DNA of 63,716 nucleotides, taken from the NCBI GenBank assembly GCA_016935765.1, contig JAFGQG010000137.1, positions 1 through 63,716 of the forward strand, given 5' to 3'. The DNA comes from a bacterium (lineage in GTDB: Bacteria > UBP14 > UBA6098 > JAFGQG01). The position numbers and the translations under genes are program-made. This document shows, piece after piece, positions 47,123 to 55,717 of the stretch. The notes beneath the pieces are model-generated. The model searched no databases, was not told the origin of the DNA, and saw nothing but the letters and a program-made list of their open reading frames with translations. Within the stretch, counting starts at the first letter, position 1. Each line of letters opens with the position of its first letter.

Positions 47123-49825
47123 ATGCAAATCACAGAAGGAAACACCGTCATCAGTAAAAATTCCCTCTACCGGGATTACGGAAAAGGTAAAGTCCTCAAA
47201 ATTAAAAAGGACATGGCTAAGGTAGAATACTCACCCGGACTATTCACCCAACAATCCAATTTCGCGCATACCAAGATAATCAAACTCAAAGAACTGGAAC
47301 CGGTTGCTTCTCCACTTGAGCTAGCCCGGTTAAATAACTGGGGAGATTCGGAGAACTTCAACCTCAAGCAAATGGCTGCAAAATTTCTCACCTCAAATAA
47401 AGGTGGTCAGCTTTCCAACGCAAGAACAGAGCTGTTACCCCACCAGATATTCACCGCCCATAAGGTAGTATCCAGCCCGGAGCGAAGGTACCTGCTGGCG
47501 GATGAGGTTGGCTTAGGTAAGACCATCGAAGCTGGAATGATATGGCAGGCGCTACTCCAGAGAGGGCAGGCAAACCGCACCCTCGTCATCTGCCCGGCAG
47601 GATTGACCGTGCAGTGGCAGGATGAAATGTTGGAGAAATTCGGTGAGTTCTTCGAGATATTCAACCGCGACTTCCAGACCATTAACCCTAGAATCTGGGA
47701 CCTAAAAACCTGCGCCATCGCTTCATTAGATACACTAAAGAGAGAAGACCATAAGAATAAACTGCTCGAGAATAGGAAATGGGATTTGATAATATTCGAT
47801 GAAGCCCACAGGTTAAGCGCAAGGCAATATGGCATAAAACTCGACAAAACCCAGAACTTCAAACTTGCCGAAGACCTGAAAGCACATACGGATGCTCTAA
47901 TGCTTTTAACCGCTACGCCCCACCAGGGAGAAGACAACCATTCAAGGTTTATTAACCTGATGAAATTACTGGACGAACACATAAATTTTTCGGAGCTTAT
48001 CCATCGGGATACCCCACTTTTTATTAGTGACAATGGTAAGCTGTATAAGGAATATATACTCCGAACTCCAAAGAGCAGCGTTACCGACCTAAACGGGGAA
48101 AAGGTGTTCAAAGGAAGGAATACATACTCCCTTCCCTTCAAGATGTTCAAGGATGAAGCAGCTTTTTATAAATCCGTTACTGATTATATCAAAACAGGGT
48201 ACGCTTTCGTTGAGAAAATGGATGATAATACACAGAAGCTTGCGCTTGGTTTTGTTCTTACCATCTTCCAGAAGTTGGCTGCCAGCTCAACAAATGCCAT
48301 TAAAGCATCCCTTGCCGGAAGGAAGTTGAGGCTTAAAGACAAGCGAGATACGATAACCAAAGCCAGTCAGCAGGAATTAGAAATCGATGAAAGGTATATG
48401 GGTGAATATGAAGAAAGAAGCACTTATTTAAAACACAAAGATGAATTTGTGCAGGACGAGATCGACCAACTAGATAAACTCATTGATATGCCGGTAGATA
48501 AAGATATAAAACTAATTGAGTTGTTGAAGCTTATTGACACTATATTCAAAGAGAGCGAAAAAGGAGATAAAGAAAAAATATTGATATTTACTGAATATAG
48601 AAGCACACAGGATTACATAGTCGGCACGCTATGTGATAAATATGGCGCTGATTCCACAGTTATTATAAATGGTGATGTAAAGGTAGATCAGAGAAGGACC
48701 AACCAGCAGAAATTCAAGAACAATGAAAAGGTTAGATTCATGGTATCAACAGAATCCGGGGGAGAAGGCATCAATTTGCAGTTCTGCCACATTTTAATAA
48801 ACTACGATATCCCATGGAATCCAATGAGAATTGAACAGCGAGTGGGGAGAATCTACAGGTTCGGTCAGAAGAAAGTGGTCCAGATCTACAATTTCAGGAA
48901 CGAAAATACCATCGAAGACAAAATTTACGATTATATCGAGAAGAGACTAAAAAACATTGCAAAAGCTCTGTCCGAAGTTACAGGCGAACCGAGGGAAGAC
49001 ATTATCACCTCTATGCTGGGTCAGTTGGAATCCGAAGTGGATTACAATGATATTTACAAGAAGGCTCTTGTTAATGGTTTTGTGAAACAGACCCAGAAGG
49101 AAATCGATAATGGTCTGGAAAAGGCGAGGAAAGCTTATGAAATAGCAACCCATAGTCTGTTTAAAGACATCTCAAGTTATTCCTTCGATGATTATGATGA
49201 GGAATTGAGAAGCACGGTTAATTTGTCCGACCTGGAGGAATTTGCAAAACGTTATCTGCGGCTGAACAAGAGAACTTTCAGCAAGGAAGGCAGCGTCTAT
49301 TCTTTTATTACCCCCGTTAATCTGGAGGGCCATAAACTGAAGGAAAGGTATCAGAAAGCAACCTTCGACCGGGAATCTGCAATAGAAAACCAGGACCTGG
49401 ATTTTCTGGCTATCGGTCACCCTTTCGTCGATGCCATGCTGTATAGTTGTGGGGATATCGAATTTACTGGCGATACGGCTTTGCGTAAAATTATTGTTCC
49501 AGGCGCAAAACCCAGAAAAGGCATTCAATTCAATTTTATCATTCGGAGTAGAGTTCGGCGGGATGATTATGAGGAATATATGTTCAATATGGAAACGGTA
49601 TTTATTGGGAATGATCTGAAAATAGATAAGTCCGCAAGTGTAATTTCCGGAAGGGCGTACGGTGTTCCCGCAGATATCGATACATTTGCTAGTTTAAGGA
49701 TTGATTTAGATGGTGTTTATGAGGTCGCAAAAGATCATATAAAAGAAAAATTCTCCGACATCTGGGATTGGGAAGAGGATGTGGAGTTATTGAACGTTGC
49801 TCTTGTAAATATAAGTTCTGAATAG
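47123..49825 (+). CDS. SNF2/RapA-type DEAD/DEAH helicase
   Basis: The product has about 900 residues. The N-terminal SNF2 ATPase lobe has Walker A DEVGLGKTIEAG (about 130), DEAH in IIFDEAHRLS (about 226) and the LTATPHQGED motif. The C-lobe has ESGGEGINLQF and IEQRVGRIYRFGQ. A helical C-terminal region follows. SNF2 proteins translocate on double-stranded DNA. In islands they serve restriction-like systems such as DISARM (DrmD) or BREX type 3, but no matching partner methyltransferase adjoins it. The start is uncertain: a TTG at 47093 would add ten residues, and neither has a ribosome site. Base composition is less AT-rich than in the PIN/TOPRIM part, hinting at a separate module. Confidence 0.85.
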   Translation: MQITEGNTVISKNSLYRDYGKGKVLKIKKDMAKVEYSPGLFTQQSNFAHTKIIKLKELEPVASPLELARLNNWGDSENFNLKQMAAKFLTSNKGGQLSNARTELLPHQIFTAHKVVSSPERRYLLADEVGLGKTIEAGMIWQALLQRGQANRTLVICPAGLTVQWQDEMLEKFGEFFEIFNRDFQTINPRIWDLKTCAIASLDTLKREDHKNKLLENRKWDLIIFDEAHRLSARQYGIKLDKTQNFKLAEDLKAHTDALMLLTATPHQGEDNHSRFINLMKLLDEHINFSELIHRDTPLFISDNGKLYKEYILRTPKSSVTDLNGEKVFKGRNTYSLPFKMFKDEAAFYKSVTDYIKTGYAFVEKMDDNTQKLALGFVLTIFQKLAASSTNAIKASLAGRKLRLKDKRDTITKASQQELEIDERYMGEYEERSTYLKHKDEFVQDEIDQLDKLIDMPVDKDIKLIELLKLIDTIFKESEKGDKEKILIFTEYRSTQDYIVGTLCDKYGADSTVIINGDVKVDQRRTNQQKFKNNEKVRFMVSTESGGEGINLQFCHILINYDIPWNPMRIEQRVGRIYRFGQKKVVQIYNFRNENTIEDKIYDYIEKRLKNIAKALSEVTGEPREDIITSMLGQLESEVDYNDIYKKALVNGFVKQTQKEIDNGLEKARKAYEIATHSLFKDISSYSFDDYDEELRSTVNLSDLEEFAKRYLRLNKRTFSKEGSVYSFITPVNLEGHKLKERYQKATFDRESAIENQDLDFLAIGHPFVDAMLYSCGDIEFTGDTALRKIIVPGAKPRKGIQFNFIIRSRVRRDDYEEYMFNMETVFIGNDLKIDKSASVISGRAYGVPADIDTFASLRIDLDGVYEVAKDHIKEKFSDIWDWEEDVELLNVALVNISSE

Positions 49826-49860
49826 CGTTACGGGTTTCTACAAAATTAGATTAAATTAAT

Positions 49861-49917
49861 ACTGGAGAACTTACTGGAGAACCTACTGGAGAACTTACCG
49901 GGGAAGTACCGGGGTAG
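49861..49917 (+). pseudogene. Remnant of a coding 12-bp tandem repeat (TGE-x)n
   Basis: ACTGGAGAACTT-like 12-mers follow each other four times and decay into ACCGGGGAAGTA. Read in one frame they give TGELTGEPTGELTGEVPG and a stop, with a stop codon also just upstream. TGEV-type repeats are familiar from the C-terminal part of some AlbA_2/Fic-type regulators; this link is from memory. The piece is therefore probably debris of such a gene, here just past the SNF2 helicase. Confidence 0.5.
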
Positions 49918-50071
49918 TTAGTGTGGAAGCTAGTGGGGAAGTTTATCTGTCATTTTGGTAATAGTTCCATATCCAATTTTGTATATAGTCCAACTATTGC
50001 AAATTCTGCAACTGTTCGAATATTTGAAGTTTGTAGAGATATGCTGATCCATCCCAGGTGGATAAGAATTG

Positions 50072-50096
50072 AGTTGTAAAGGAAAACTTGACAACT
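50072..50096. repeat. Second copy of the AGTTGT..TTGACAACT inverted repeat
   Basis: AGTTGTAAAGGAAAACTTGACAACT differs from the 44926-44950 element at a few positions, with the loop partly conserved. The bases around both copies also share short words (GCAAA-T-TGCA, GTTCGA, TTTGAA). The 975-base gap 49826-50800 has no gene. It holds this element, the TGE remnant, the hairpin array and direct repeats. Confidence 0.5.
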
Positions 50097-50125
50097 GACT
50101 CTGGATTGAAATTAAGCTAAACAAA

Positions 50126-50530
50126 TATTCAAAATATTACGCCCCTAAAGGGGCTGTTGAGTTTTTGTTGGTCTCGTTAGCTACAAATATTGCGTCCCTA
50201 CCGGGACTCTCGTGTTTGTTGTTGGTATCGTATTCTATAAACATTCCCTCTCTTTGTGAATCTTTGTGTCCTCGTGTCTTTGTGGCTGACAATATTCTTT
50301 AATATCATTATAATCCCAATTCCATTCATTCTAAAAAACGACCGTTTTTTCCCATATACGACCGTTTATTTCAAAATACTGCATATCCTGCCTCTAGATA
50401 TTTCGTTCCTCTGGAACTGCTGATTGCTTGGGTTAGTTCCGTATCCTATAAATATAACACCCCTAAAGGGGCTATGGTGTCTTTGTGGATATTGTGTGCT
50501 ATAAAGATTTTGTCCCTCTGGGACTTTTAT
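50126..50530 (+). repeat. Array of hairpin units spaced about 53 bases
   Basis: Stems begin at 50141 (GCCCCT/AGGGGC), 50194 (GTCCC/GGGAC), 50405 (GTTCC/GGAAC), 50460 (CCCCT/AGGGG) and 50512 (GTCCC/GGGAC). A worn unit lies at about 50247. Neighbouring units are 52-55 bases apart, and most are preceded by CTATAAATATT or a close variant. The stems vary while keeping pairing, so RNA or cruciform structure seems to be conserved. The units are too diverged for a CRISPR array. A single further unit lies at 46908. Confidence 0.7.
50281..50384 (+). repeat. Intergenic repeat A (partner at 52101-52203)
   Basis: Both copies start TGTGGC, share AATATTCTT and CCATTCATTCTAAAAA, then ATATACGACCG and TTATTTCAAAA, and end ACTGCAT. 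They lie on both sides of the Fic gene in the same orientation. Confidence 0.7.
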
Positions 50531-50587
50531 TTCTGTTGTTTATAGCGCGCGCTTTGCCTGTTCTTTCCATTGGTGAACCCTTGTGCC

Positions 50588-50632
50588 CTTGTGCCTTCCC
50601 ACTTCGCCATTCAGGCTGCGGGGGATAAATTG
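50588..50632 (+). repeat. 45-bp direct repeat, left copy flanking the Fic gene
   Basis: The 45 bases starting CTTGTGCCTTCCCACTTCGC match 52058-52102 with one mismatch by hand alignment. The pair encloses the Fic gene and about 1.4 kb in all. No transposase is present between the copies. Confidence 0.8.
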
Positions 50633-50746
50633 CGATCGTTATCATCCCCAGCTATAACTCTCTCTTTCTTACCTGGCCTCTCATTGCTATTGTTGTTGTC
50701 TTATACAATAAAATCGAACTTAATTTACACAATAAAGCAAATTAAC

Positions 50747-50774
50747 TTGATTGGTTCTCTCTAAAACATATATT
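50747..50774 (+). promoter_or_regulatory. Putative promoter of the Fic gene
   Basis: TTGATT, 16 bases, then TATATT, about 27 bases before the ATG. AAGGAG lies seven bases ahead of the start. Confidence 0.4.
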
Positions 50775-50800
50775 TATTATAGGACAACCAAGGAGACTTC

Positions 50801-51862
50801 ATGTCATCATTACTTAATATGCTACCCCCGAAAACCGATTTAAATACGGTAGAGATCTATAAGAGTTTAAATAAAGCTAGTAGAGCATTGGCTGAATTGA
50901 AAGGAGAAGCTAAAACAATACCCAATGAAGAGATTCTCATTAATACTCTCGGTTTGCAAGAGGCTAAAGATAGTTCAGCAATAGAAAATATTATAACTAC
51001 TCAGGATGATCTTTATCGTGCTGCTGCGGGTGAAAAGTATAATAGCCTTGCAGCAAAAGAAGTTAAAAACTATGCCAGCGCTCTCAAAAGAGGATTCGAA
51101 CTGGTAAAGCAACACCGTCTTTTAACCAACAATTATATTTTGGAAATTCACAGGCTGATTGAACCTACCAAATCTGGTTTTAGAAAATTGCCCGGTACAG
51201 TACTACAAAATGGTAAAGGCAATACTGTCTATGAACCACCACAGAGTGCGAAAGAAATTTTGTCGCTTATGGGTAATTTGGAAAAATATATTAATGACGA
51301 TTCAGTACACAACATTGACCCATTAATTAAAATGGCAATAATCCACTTTCAGTTTGAAAGTATCCACCCCTTTTATGACGGGAATGGAAGAACCGGTCGG
51401 ATCATAAATGTATTGTATTTAATAAAGCAAAGTCTGTTGGATATTCCCGTTCTTTATCTCAGTAAATATATTATCGACAATAAGCCCGAGTATTACAAAC
51501 TTTTACAAAATGTACGGGCTGAAAGCAGTTGGGAGCCCTGGATAGTATGGCTGCTGAAAGGAATTGAAGACACAGGGAAGCATACTGTTAGGCTAATTTC
51601 AGACATCAGAAATTTAATGCTCGATTATAAACACCGCATAAGAGATAAGTACAAGTTTTACAGCCAGGATTTAATTAACAATCTGTTCAAGCATCCTTAT
51701 ACCAAAATTGAATTTGTGGAACAGGATCTGGGGGTTACTCGCAAAACCGCTTCCAGTTATCTTCAGCAATTAGTTAATGATAATTTTTTAGAACTGACAA
51801 AAGTCAATAAAACCAATTACTATATTAACACCCCCTTATTCCGCCTCTTCACGGGAGAATAA
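50801..51862 (+). CDS. Fic family AMP-transferase-like protein with winged-helix tail
   Basis: The 353-residue product has the Fic active-site motif HPFYDGNGRTGR at about residue 188. The His and the anion-binding loop are intact, so it should transfer AMP or a related group from a nucleotide to a target protein. SSAIEN at about residue 57 fits the inhibitory (S/T)xxxE(G/N) helix of class II Fic proteins, so activity is probably self-restrained without a separate antitoxin. The C-terminal part (KIEFVEQDLGVTRKTASSYL) is a winged helix that could bind DNA. AAGGAG precedes the ATG. It sits alone between direct repeats at the end of the island. Confidence 0.9.
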   Translation: MSSLLNMLPPKTDLNTVEIYKSLNKASRALAELKGEAKTIPNEEILINTLGLQEAKDSSAIENIITTQDDLYRAAAGEKYNSLAAKEVKNYASALKRGFELVKQHRLLTNNYILEIHRLIEPTKSGFRKLPGTVLQNGKGNTVYEPPQSAKEILSLMGNLEKYINDDSVHNIDPLIKMAIIHFQFESIHPFYDGNGRTGRIINVLYLIKQSLLDIPVLYLSKYIIDNKPEYYKLLQNVRAESSWEPWIVWLLKGIEDTGKHTVRLISDIRNLMLDYKHRIRDKYKFYSQDLINNLFKHPYTKIEFVEQDLGVTRKTASSYLQQLVNDNFLELTKVNKTNYYINTPLFRLFTGE

Positions 51863-52057
51863 TACGTGGGTAAAAACACAAGGAATTTACCCACAGTCCG
51901 GCGCATATAAGTAAAAAACCCGAATATTTACCCATGAAACCGTAAATTTGAGTAAAATATTGCGGTCTTTTCTAAATAGTGAAAATTTGCACTCGTTCGC
52001 TTTGTGTTTCCCCTCCGCATCCTATAAACACTCATTTCTTTCGTTAATCTTCGCGTT

Positions 52058-52102
52058 CTTGTGCCTTCCCACTTCGCCATTCAGGCTGCGGGGGAAAAAT
52101 TG
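52058..52102 (+). repeat. 45-bp direct repeat, right copy flanking the Fic gene
   Basis: This is the partner of 50588-50632. It runs straight into intergenic repeat A' (52101-52203). The 490-base gap 51863-52352 otherwise holds no gene. Confidence 0.8.
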
Positions 52103-52203
52103 TGGCAGCTAATATTCTTCAAACTTATTCAAGTCCAAATCCATTCATTCTAAAAACCATCCTTTTATTCTTATATACGACCGCTTATTTCAAAAAACTG
52201 CAT
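52101..52203 (+). repeat. Intergenic repeat A' (partner at 50281-50384)
   Basis: This is a diverged direct copy of 50281-50384. It ends in ACTGCAT, which merges with the reverse-oriented dispersed hairpin element at 52199-52247. Confidence 0.65.
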
Positions 52204-52247
52204 GGAGTTTAGCAGAAAACTCCCAAAATCAAATCTATGATTTGATT
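52199..52247 (-). repeat. Dispersed hairpin element, copy 2 (reverse)
   Basis: Read on the minus strand it gives AATCAAATC..GATTTGATTTTGGGAGTTTT, a loop, then AAACTCCATGCA. Both stems of the element at 83-118 are kept. The match to copy 1 extends upstream over the AATC/GATT stem. Confidence 0.75.
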
Positions 52248-52352
52248 AATCCATATCTCCAGAATTCCCATCTAATTTTCACCTTGCCAACACACCCTTT
52301 TCATTATAATATTCTTTAAAGCAGTCTAAATTTAACCAGCAAAGGCTAAAAT

Positions 52353-54920
52353 ATGAAACATACAATACCATTTTTAATCCTAACATTAACTCTTTTCAGC
52401 GTAGCATTCGCCCTTCCGGTTACTACCGAAATATACAGCGATTCGCTGGGCGGCACGATCGGTATCAAGATTTACGACCCCCTCGGAGGCGGCAGATACG
52501 GACCGTTCGCGCCCGTGCTTATCTCCGTCCCCGGCGGGTGGAACGCATCCCTCTTCGGTACGCCAACTTTCGATTATATGGAAAACGGGATGATGCTCGT
52601 ACTCTTTCTCATGCCCGGTATGTCCGCGGAAGGCGTCACCACTGAAGGCGAATATGATGTTCGCGGTATCAACTGCCTCTACACTCTCAAGGACGTGATA
52701 AAATTCTGCGCGGGTCGCATCCCAAACACCGGTGGCGACTACATCAACGACCTCTTCCCCGCGATAGAGGTGGACACCGGCAACGTGGGACTCGTGATGG
52801 GCTCTAACGGCAGCAACCTCGGTATCGTTACTCTCTCGCTCTTCGGTCCGGAGCTAGCCGGCGCGGTCAAGTACGTGGTGGACGGCGAGAATCCCACCGG
52901 ACCACAGACATGCGTTACAGACCTCGGATACCACGAGGCATTTCCCATCGATGGCGACGGCAACGGTATCCCCGGCGACGACTACAAGAACCCATGGTAC
53001 CTCGAATACGGCGACACCCTTGTGGACATCGACCTCTCACTCCTCGCCCTCGATACCACAGCCTCAACGCGCTCCTTCGGCTCAAACGTCGGGTGGGCGG
53101 TCTTTAACGACGGCAACCATAACGGCGCTTACGACCTCATTACCGTGGACAGCATTGAAACCCCGGACCTGAACGGGAACGGTGTCATCGACACTACCGA
53201 AGATTTCATCTATTGCGGCATCATGGATCACCATGGAAATTACAACTATTCCACTCCAGTGGCGGAAGCGCTGTATGCGCTGCTGGGTCCGGCGGACTAC
53301 CCGGCCAGCGTCGCGCACCCCGATTCCGCGGCAGCTTTCTGGTACCTGCGCAGCGCGGTCTATCACTACGATAATCTCGCACCATACTTCCCACGCCTGG
53401 GGATTATGATACTCTTCAATGAGGATGACCACGTTCAGGTTTCACCGGATAAGGTGCACATCCACCATGCATATTCGGGCTTCACCCGCAACGGTCTCTG
53501 GGCGAGGCTTAACCCCGACCGCGCTTACGTCGCCGAATATTTCCCCGAAGTCAGCGTATTCCCCGATAATCCAGCACTTGTGGAACCGGTCAACTGGCTG
53601 GCAATCCCTTCATGGGCAGCGCCAAATGACATTTCCGGCAATGCGGGAACGGTTTCAGGGGTGTTGGAAATGGCGGATAGAACCCACTTCAACGTGTGGC
53701 AGGATAGGAACCTTGACCACGTTTTGGTGCTGCGTACACCCGCGTATCCCCCTATCTACGTCAGTGTGGTGAGTCACAGTGAGGAGCCGCCCGGAACTCC
53801 GGACTATGGCGATAACCCCGTTGCCTTTGCAGCAAACCGCGCAGCGCTGCTGGCGTTTTCGAACATGCTGTTTCGCAACCAGATACGGCTGAACTGGCAG
53901 AGTGAGTGGAATTTCGCGCGCGGTGTTGCGCTTCATGATGACGGCTCAGGTACGGGTGGATTGAACATAGTCCGATACATGCACGATTCCCTGAACTTCG
54001 AGATCGACCCGCACGCCCATGAGTCGAGGTATAATTATGCAGATGTGGCGCATTTCATCGAGGACCTCGGAGTTACACCCACGACAACGGTTGGCGGGTT
54101 TATTGCGTGGCCCTGTACGGCATCGGTGTATGACCATTTCCTTGCGCCTATCGAGGCGGACTCCTTCCCCGGCTACTTCTGGACACCCAGAATACTATGG
54201 GGTGGCGCAACCTCCCACCACGTAGACGAGGAAACACTCAAAGTCTCAGGTATCTGGAAACCCCGCGCCGCTTGTGATTTCCTGACCCATGACGATGCCG
54301 CTCCCCTACCGCACGTCGGCGGCTACTGCAATGGCTGGGCTGGCGTCTTCGACCTTCTCGGTAAATCCAGGGACTCTACCCTATATTCGGATAGAATCTA
54401 TACGGCTACTTCGTTCGTGCCTCAAGGGGGACTGAATTTTGAATATACCAGAACATTCGAACAAACAATTCATGACCTCGAAGAATATTATAGAACAGAC
54501 TGGCTTCGATGGAGAACCCTTAGAGAAGTTGTGCTGATATGGCATACTGTCTATGACTCTGTACCGAACATGTACTGGTGCAGTATGGCGACCTCCTGCG
54601 AAGAAGAGGAATCAATTAAACCAGCTAAATTTGAAATACGCGCATACCCCAACCCATTTAATGCAATTGTGAAGATTGAGATTGCTGGGGTAGGGACAGA
54701 TTATAATCTATCCCTTCTACCCCAAAACCAAATTGAGATTTTCGATATAAACGGCAGGATGGTTCATCATTGGACTGGTGAGGGAGTAACATCCCTCCAT
54801 CCAGCCGAGCATTCTTTTTTCACCTGGCAGCCCGATAATTCGATCTCCTCGGGTATATACCTTATCAGGATTCGATCTGGTAATGATTCAGGGCTGCGGA
54901 AAGTAATTTTTTTGAAATAA
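52353..54920 (+). CDS. Secreted alpha/beta-hydrolase-like protein with C-terminal sorting domain
   Basis: The 855-residue product has a signal peptide ending at AFA. Residues ~30-500 look like an alpha/beta-hydrolase: VLISVPGGWNAS as the oxyanion-type loop, a nucleophile elbow VMGSNGSNLG (Ser about 150), LFNEDDHVQVS with a possible acid, and a later MADRTHFNVW with a possible His. The elbow has Met in place of the first Gly of GxSxG. Calcium-loop-like stretches (DGDGNGIPGDD, DLNGNGVIDTTED) interrupt it. The end carries AYPNPFNAIVKIEI and GIYLIRIRSG, a type A sorting tail. Possible esterase or peptidase at the cell surface; the substrate is unknown. Confidence 0.65.
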   Translation: MKHTIPFLILTLTLFSVAFALPVTTEIYSDSLGGTIGIKIYDPLGGGRYGPFAPVLISVPGGWNASLFGTPTFDYMENGMMLVLFLMPGMSAEGVTTEGEYDVRGINCLYTLKDVIKFCAGRIPNTGGDYINDLFPAIEVDTGNVGLVMGSNGSNLGIVTLSLFGPELAGAVKYVVDGENPTGPQTCVTDLGYHEAFPIDGDGNGIPGDDYKNPWYLEYGDTLVDIDLSLLALDTTASTRSFGSNVGWAVFNDGNHNGAYDLITVDSIETPDLNGNGVIDTTEDFIYCGIMDHHGNYNYSTPVAEALYALLGPADYPASVAHPDSAAAFWYLRSAVYHYDNLAPYFPRLGIMILFNEDDHVQVSPDKVHIHHAYSGFTRNGLWARLNPDRAYVAEYFPEVSVFPDNPALVEPVNWLAIPSWAAPNDISGNAGTVSGVLEMADRTHFNVWQDRNLDHVLVLRTPAYPPIYVSVVSHSEEPPGTPDYGDNPVAFAANRAALLAFSNMLFRNQIRLNWQSEWNFARGVALHDDGSGTGGLNIVRYMHDSLNFEIDPHAHESRYNYADVAHFIEDLGVTPTTTVGGFIAWPCTASVYDHFLAPIEADSFPGYFWTPRILWGGATSHHVDEETLKVSGIWKPRAACDFLTHDDAAPLPHVGGYCNGWAGVFDLLGKSRDSTLYSDRIYTATSFVPQGGLNFEYTRTFEQTIHDLEEYYRTDWLRWRTLREVVLIWHTVYDSVPNMYWCSMATSCEEEESIKPAKFEIRAYPNPFNAIVKIEIAGVGTDYNLSLLPQNQIEIFDINGRMVHHWTGEGVTSLHPAEHSFFTWQPDNSISSGIYLIRIRSGNDSGLRKVIFLK

Positions 54921-54929
54921 ACCTTGTTC

Positions 54930-54958
54930 TTGACAATAATGTTGTTTGTTCTTATAAT
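54930..54958 (+). promoter_or_regulatory. Perfect consensus sigma70 promoter
   Basis: TTGACA, exactly 17 bases, then TATAAT. It predicts a start near 54965 and a leader of about 40 bases to the GTG of the DUF5678 gene. It is the only perfect -35/-10 pair I found in the window. Confidence 0.8.
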
Positions 54959-55005
54959 ATTTAGAAGAAAAGAAAAGTAAATAGAATAATCGCAGGAGGA
55001 AAACG

Positions 55006-55215
55006 GTGGAATCTAATCAAGCATTATGGGTTTCAAAGCACTACGACAAAGTCAAACCCTATGCTGGCAAATGGATAGCAGTAGTAAACAATCAGGTTGC
55101 AGCAGTTGCGGACAATATCATCGAATTAATGGCGATTTACAACAAATCTAACAACAAAGCGGAACCATTAGTAATTAAAATACCGAGACCAGATGAGGGG
55201 GAATTTATCTTATGA
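55006..55215 (+). CDS. DUF5678 family small protein
   Basis: The 69-residue product starts at a GTG with AGGAGG nine bases upstream. WVSKHYDKVKPYAGKWIAVVNNQVAAVADNI is the core of the DUF5678 family, a short beta-rich domain of unknown function. I have split it here only for length in the sense that the core spans about residues 8-37. Its stop overlaps the ATG of the downstream retropepsin-like gene (ATGA), so the two are a translationally coupled pair. The strong promoter suggests high, steady expression. The pair could be a protease with a partner or substrate; no toxin role can be shown. Confidence 0.78.
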   Translation: MESNQALWVSKHYDKVKPYAGKWIAVVNNQVAAVADNIIELMAIYNKSNNKAEPLVIKIPRPDEGEFIL

Positions 55216-55592
55216 GTCAATACCCCTACCTCTTCCATCATAATAAGTTATATCCTATTCTACAAATAAGACTGAAGTCTGCGAATAGGAGTTTGTTAAC
55301 GGAAGCGTTGATTGATTCTGGTGCGAATATGTCAGTTTTTTCAGCAGATATAGCTGATTATCTTGAAGTAGAATTAGAAGCGGGGAAGAAGATTTATTTA
55401 CAGGGCATAGGAGGCAGGATCCTGGGTTATGCCCATACTATTAAAATAGATATAGAAAAGAAGGAATTTAAATTAAAAGTTGTTTTTAGCAGAGAACTAT
55501 TTACTAGTTTTAATATTCTTGGGCGAGATAATTTTTTTAATTTTTTTAGAATCATCTTTGATGAGGAAAATAAGATGTTTGCCCTTGAGTAG
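55212..55592 (+). CDS. Retropepsin-like aspartic protease
   Basis: The 126-residue product carries ALIDSGANMSVFS, the D-S-G-A active-site motif of retropepsin-like aspartic proteases, near residue 36. It has a flap-like segment LQGIGGRILGYAHT and a final NILGRDNFFNFF, the usual second-half motif. Such single-domain proteases act as homodimers, each subunit giving one Asp. It overlaps the DUF5678 gene by four bases. No signal peptide is present, so it should work in the cytoplasm. Its target is unknown. Confidence 0.82.
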   Translation: MSQYPYLFHHNKLYPILQIRLKSANRSLLTEALIDSGANMSVFSADIADYLEVELEAGKKIYLQGIGGRILGYAHTIKIDIEKKEFKLKVVFSRELFTSFNILGRDNFFNFFRIIFDEENKMFALE

Positions 55593-55717
55593 ATTTAATC
55601 ATGAATCGTTGGAGAATTTTAGTATCACCCTCATAAGTAAATACCTCGTAACAGCTTTTTGGGAATGAATCCGCGGTGTCAAAGGTAATTTTTTTGAAAT
55701 AAAAGGAAGGACCGATA

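Noticed and set aside
50126..50530. CRISPR array with ~53-base periodicity
   Set aside because: The units differ from one another in stem and flank, so there is no constant repeat separated by unique spacers.
50570..50764. A 64-residue frame ahead of the Fic gene
   Set aside because: It crosses the 45-bp direct repeat and the promoter region, has no ribosome site, and its composition looks non-coding.
46725..50800. A complete DISARM or BREX system around the SNF2 helicase
   Set aside because: No DrmA/DrmB, PglZ, BrxC or phospholipase D-like gene is present; only the helicase type is shared.
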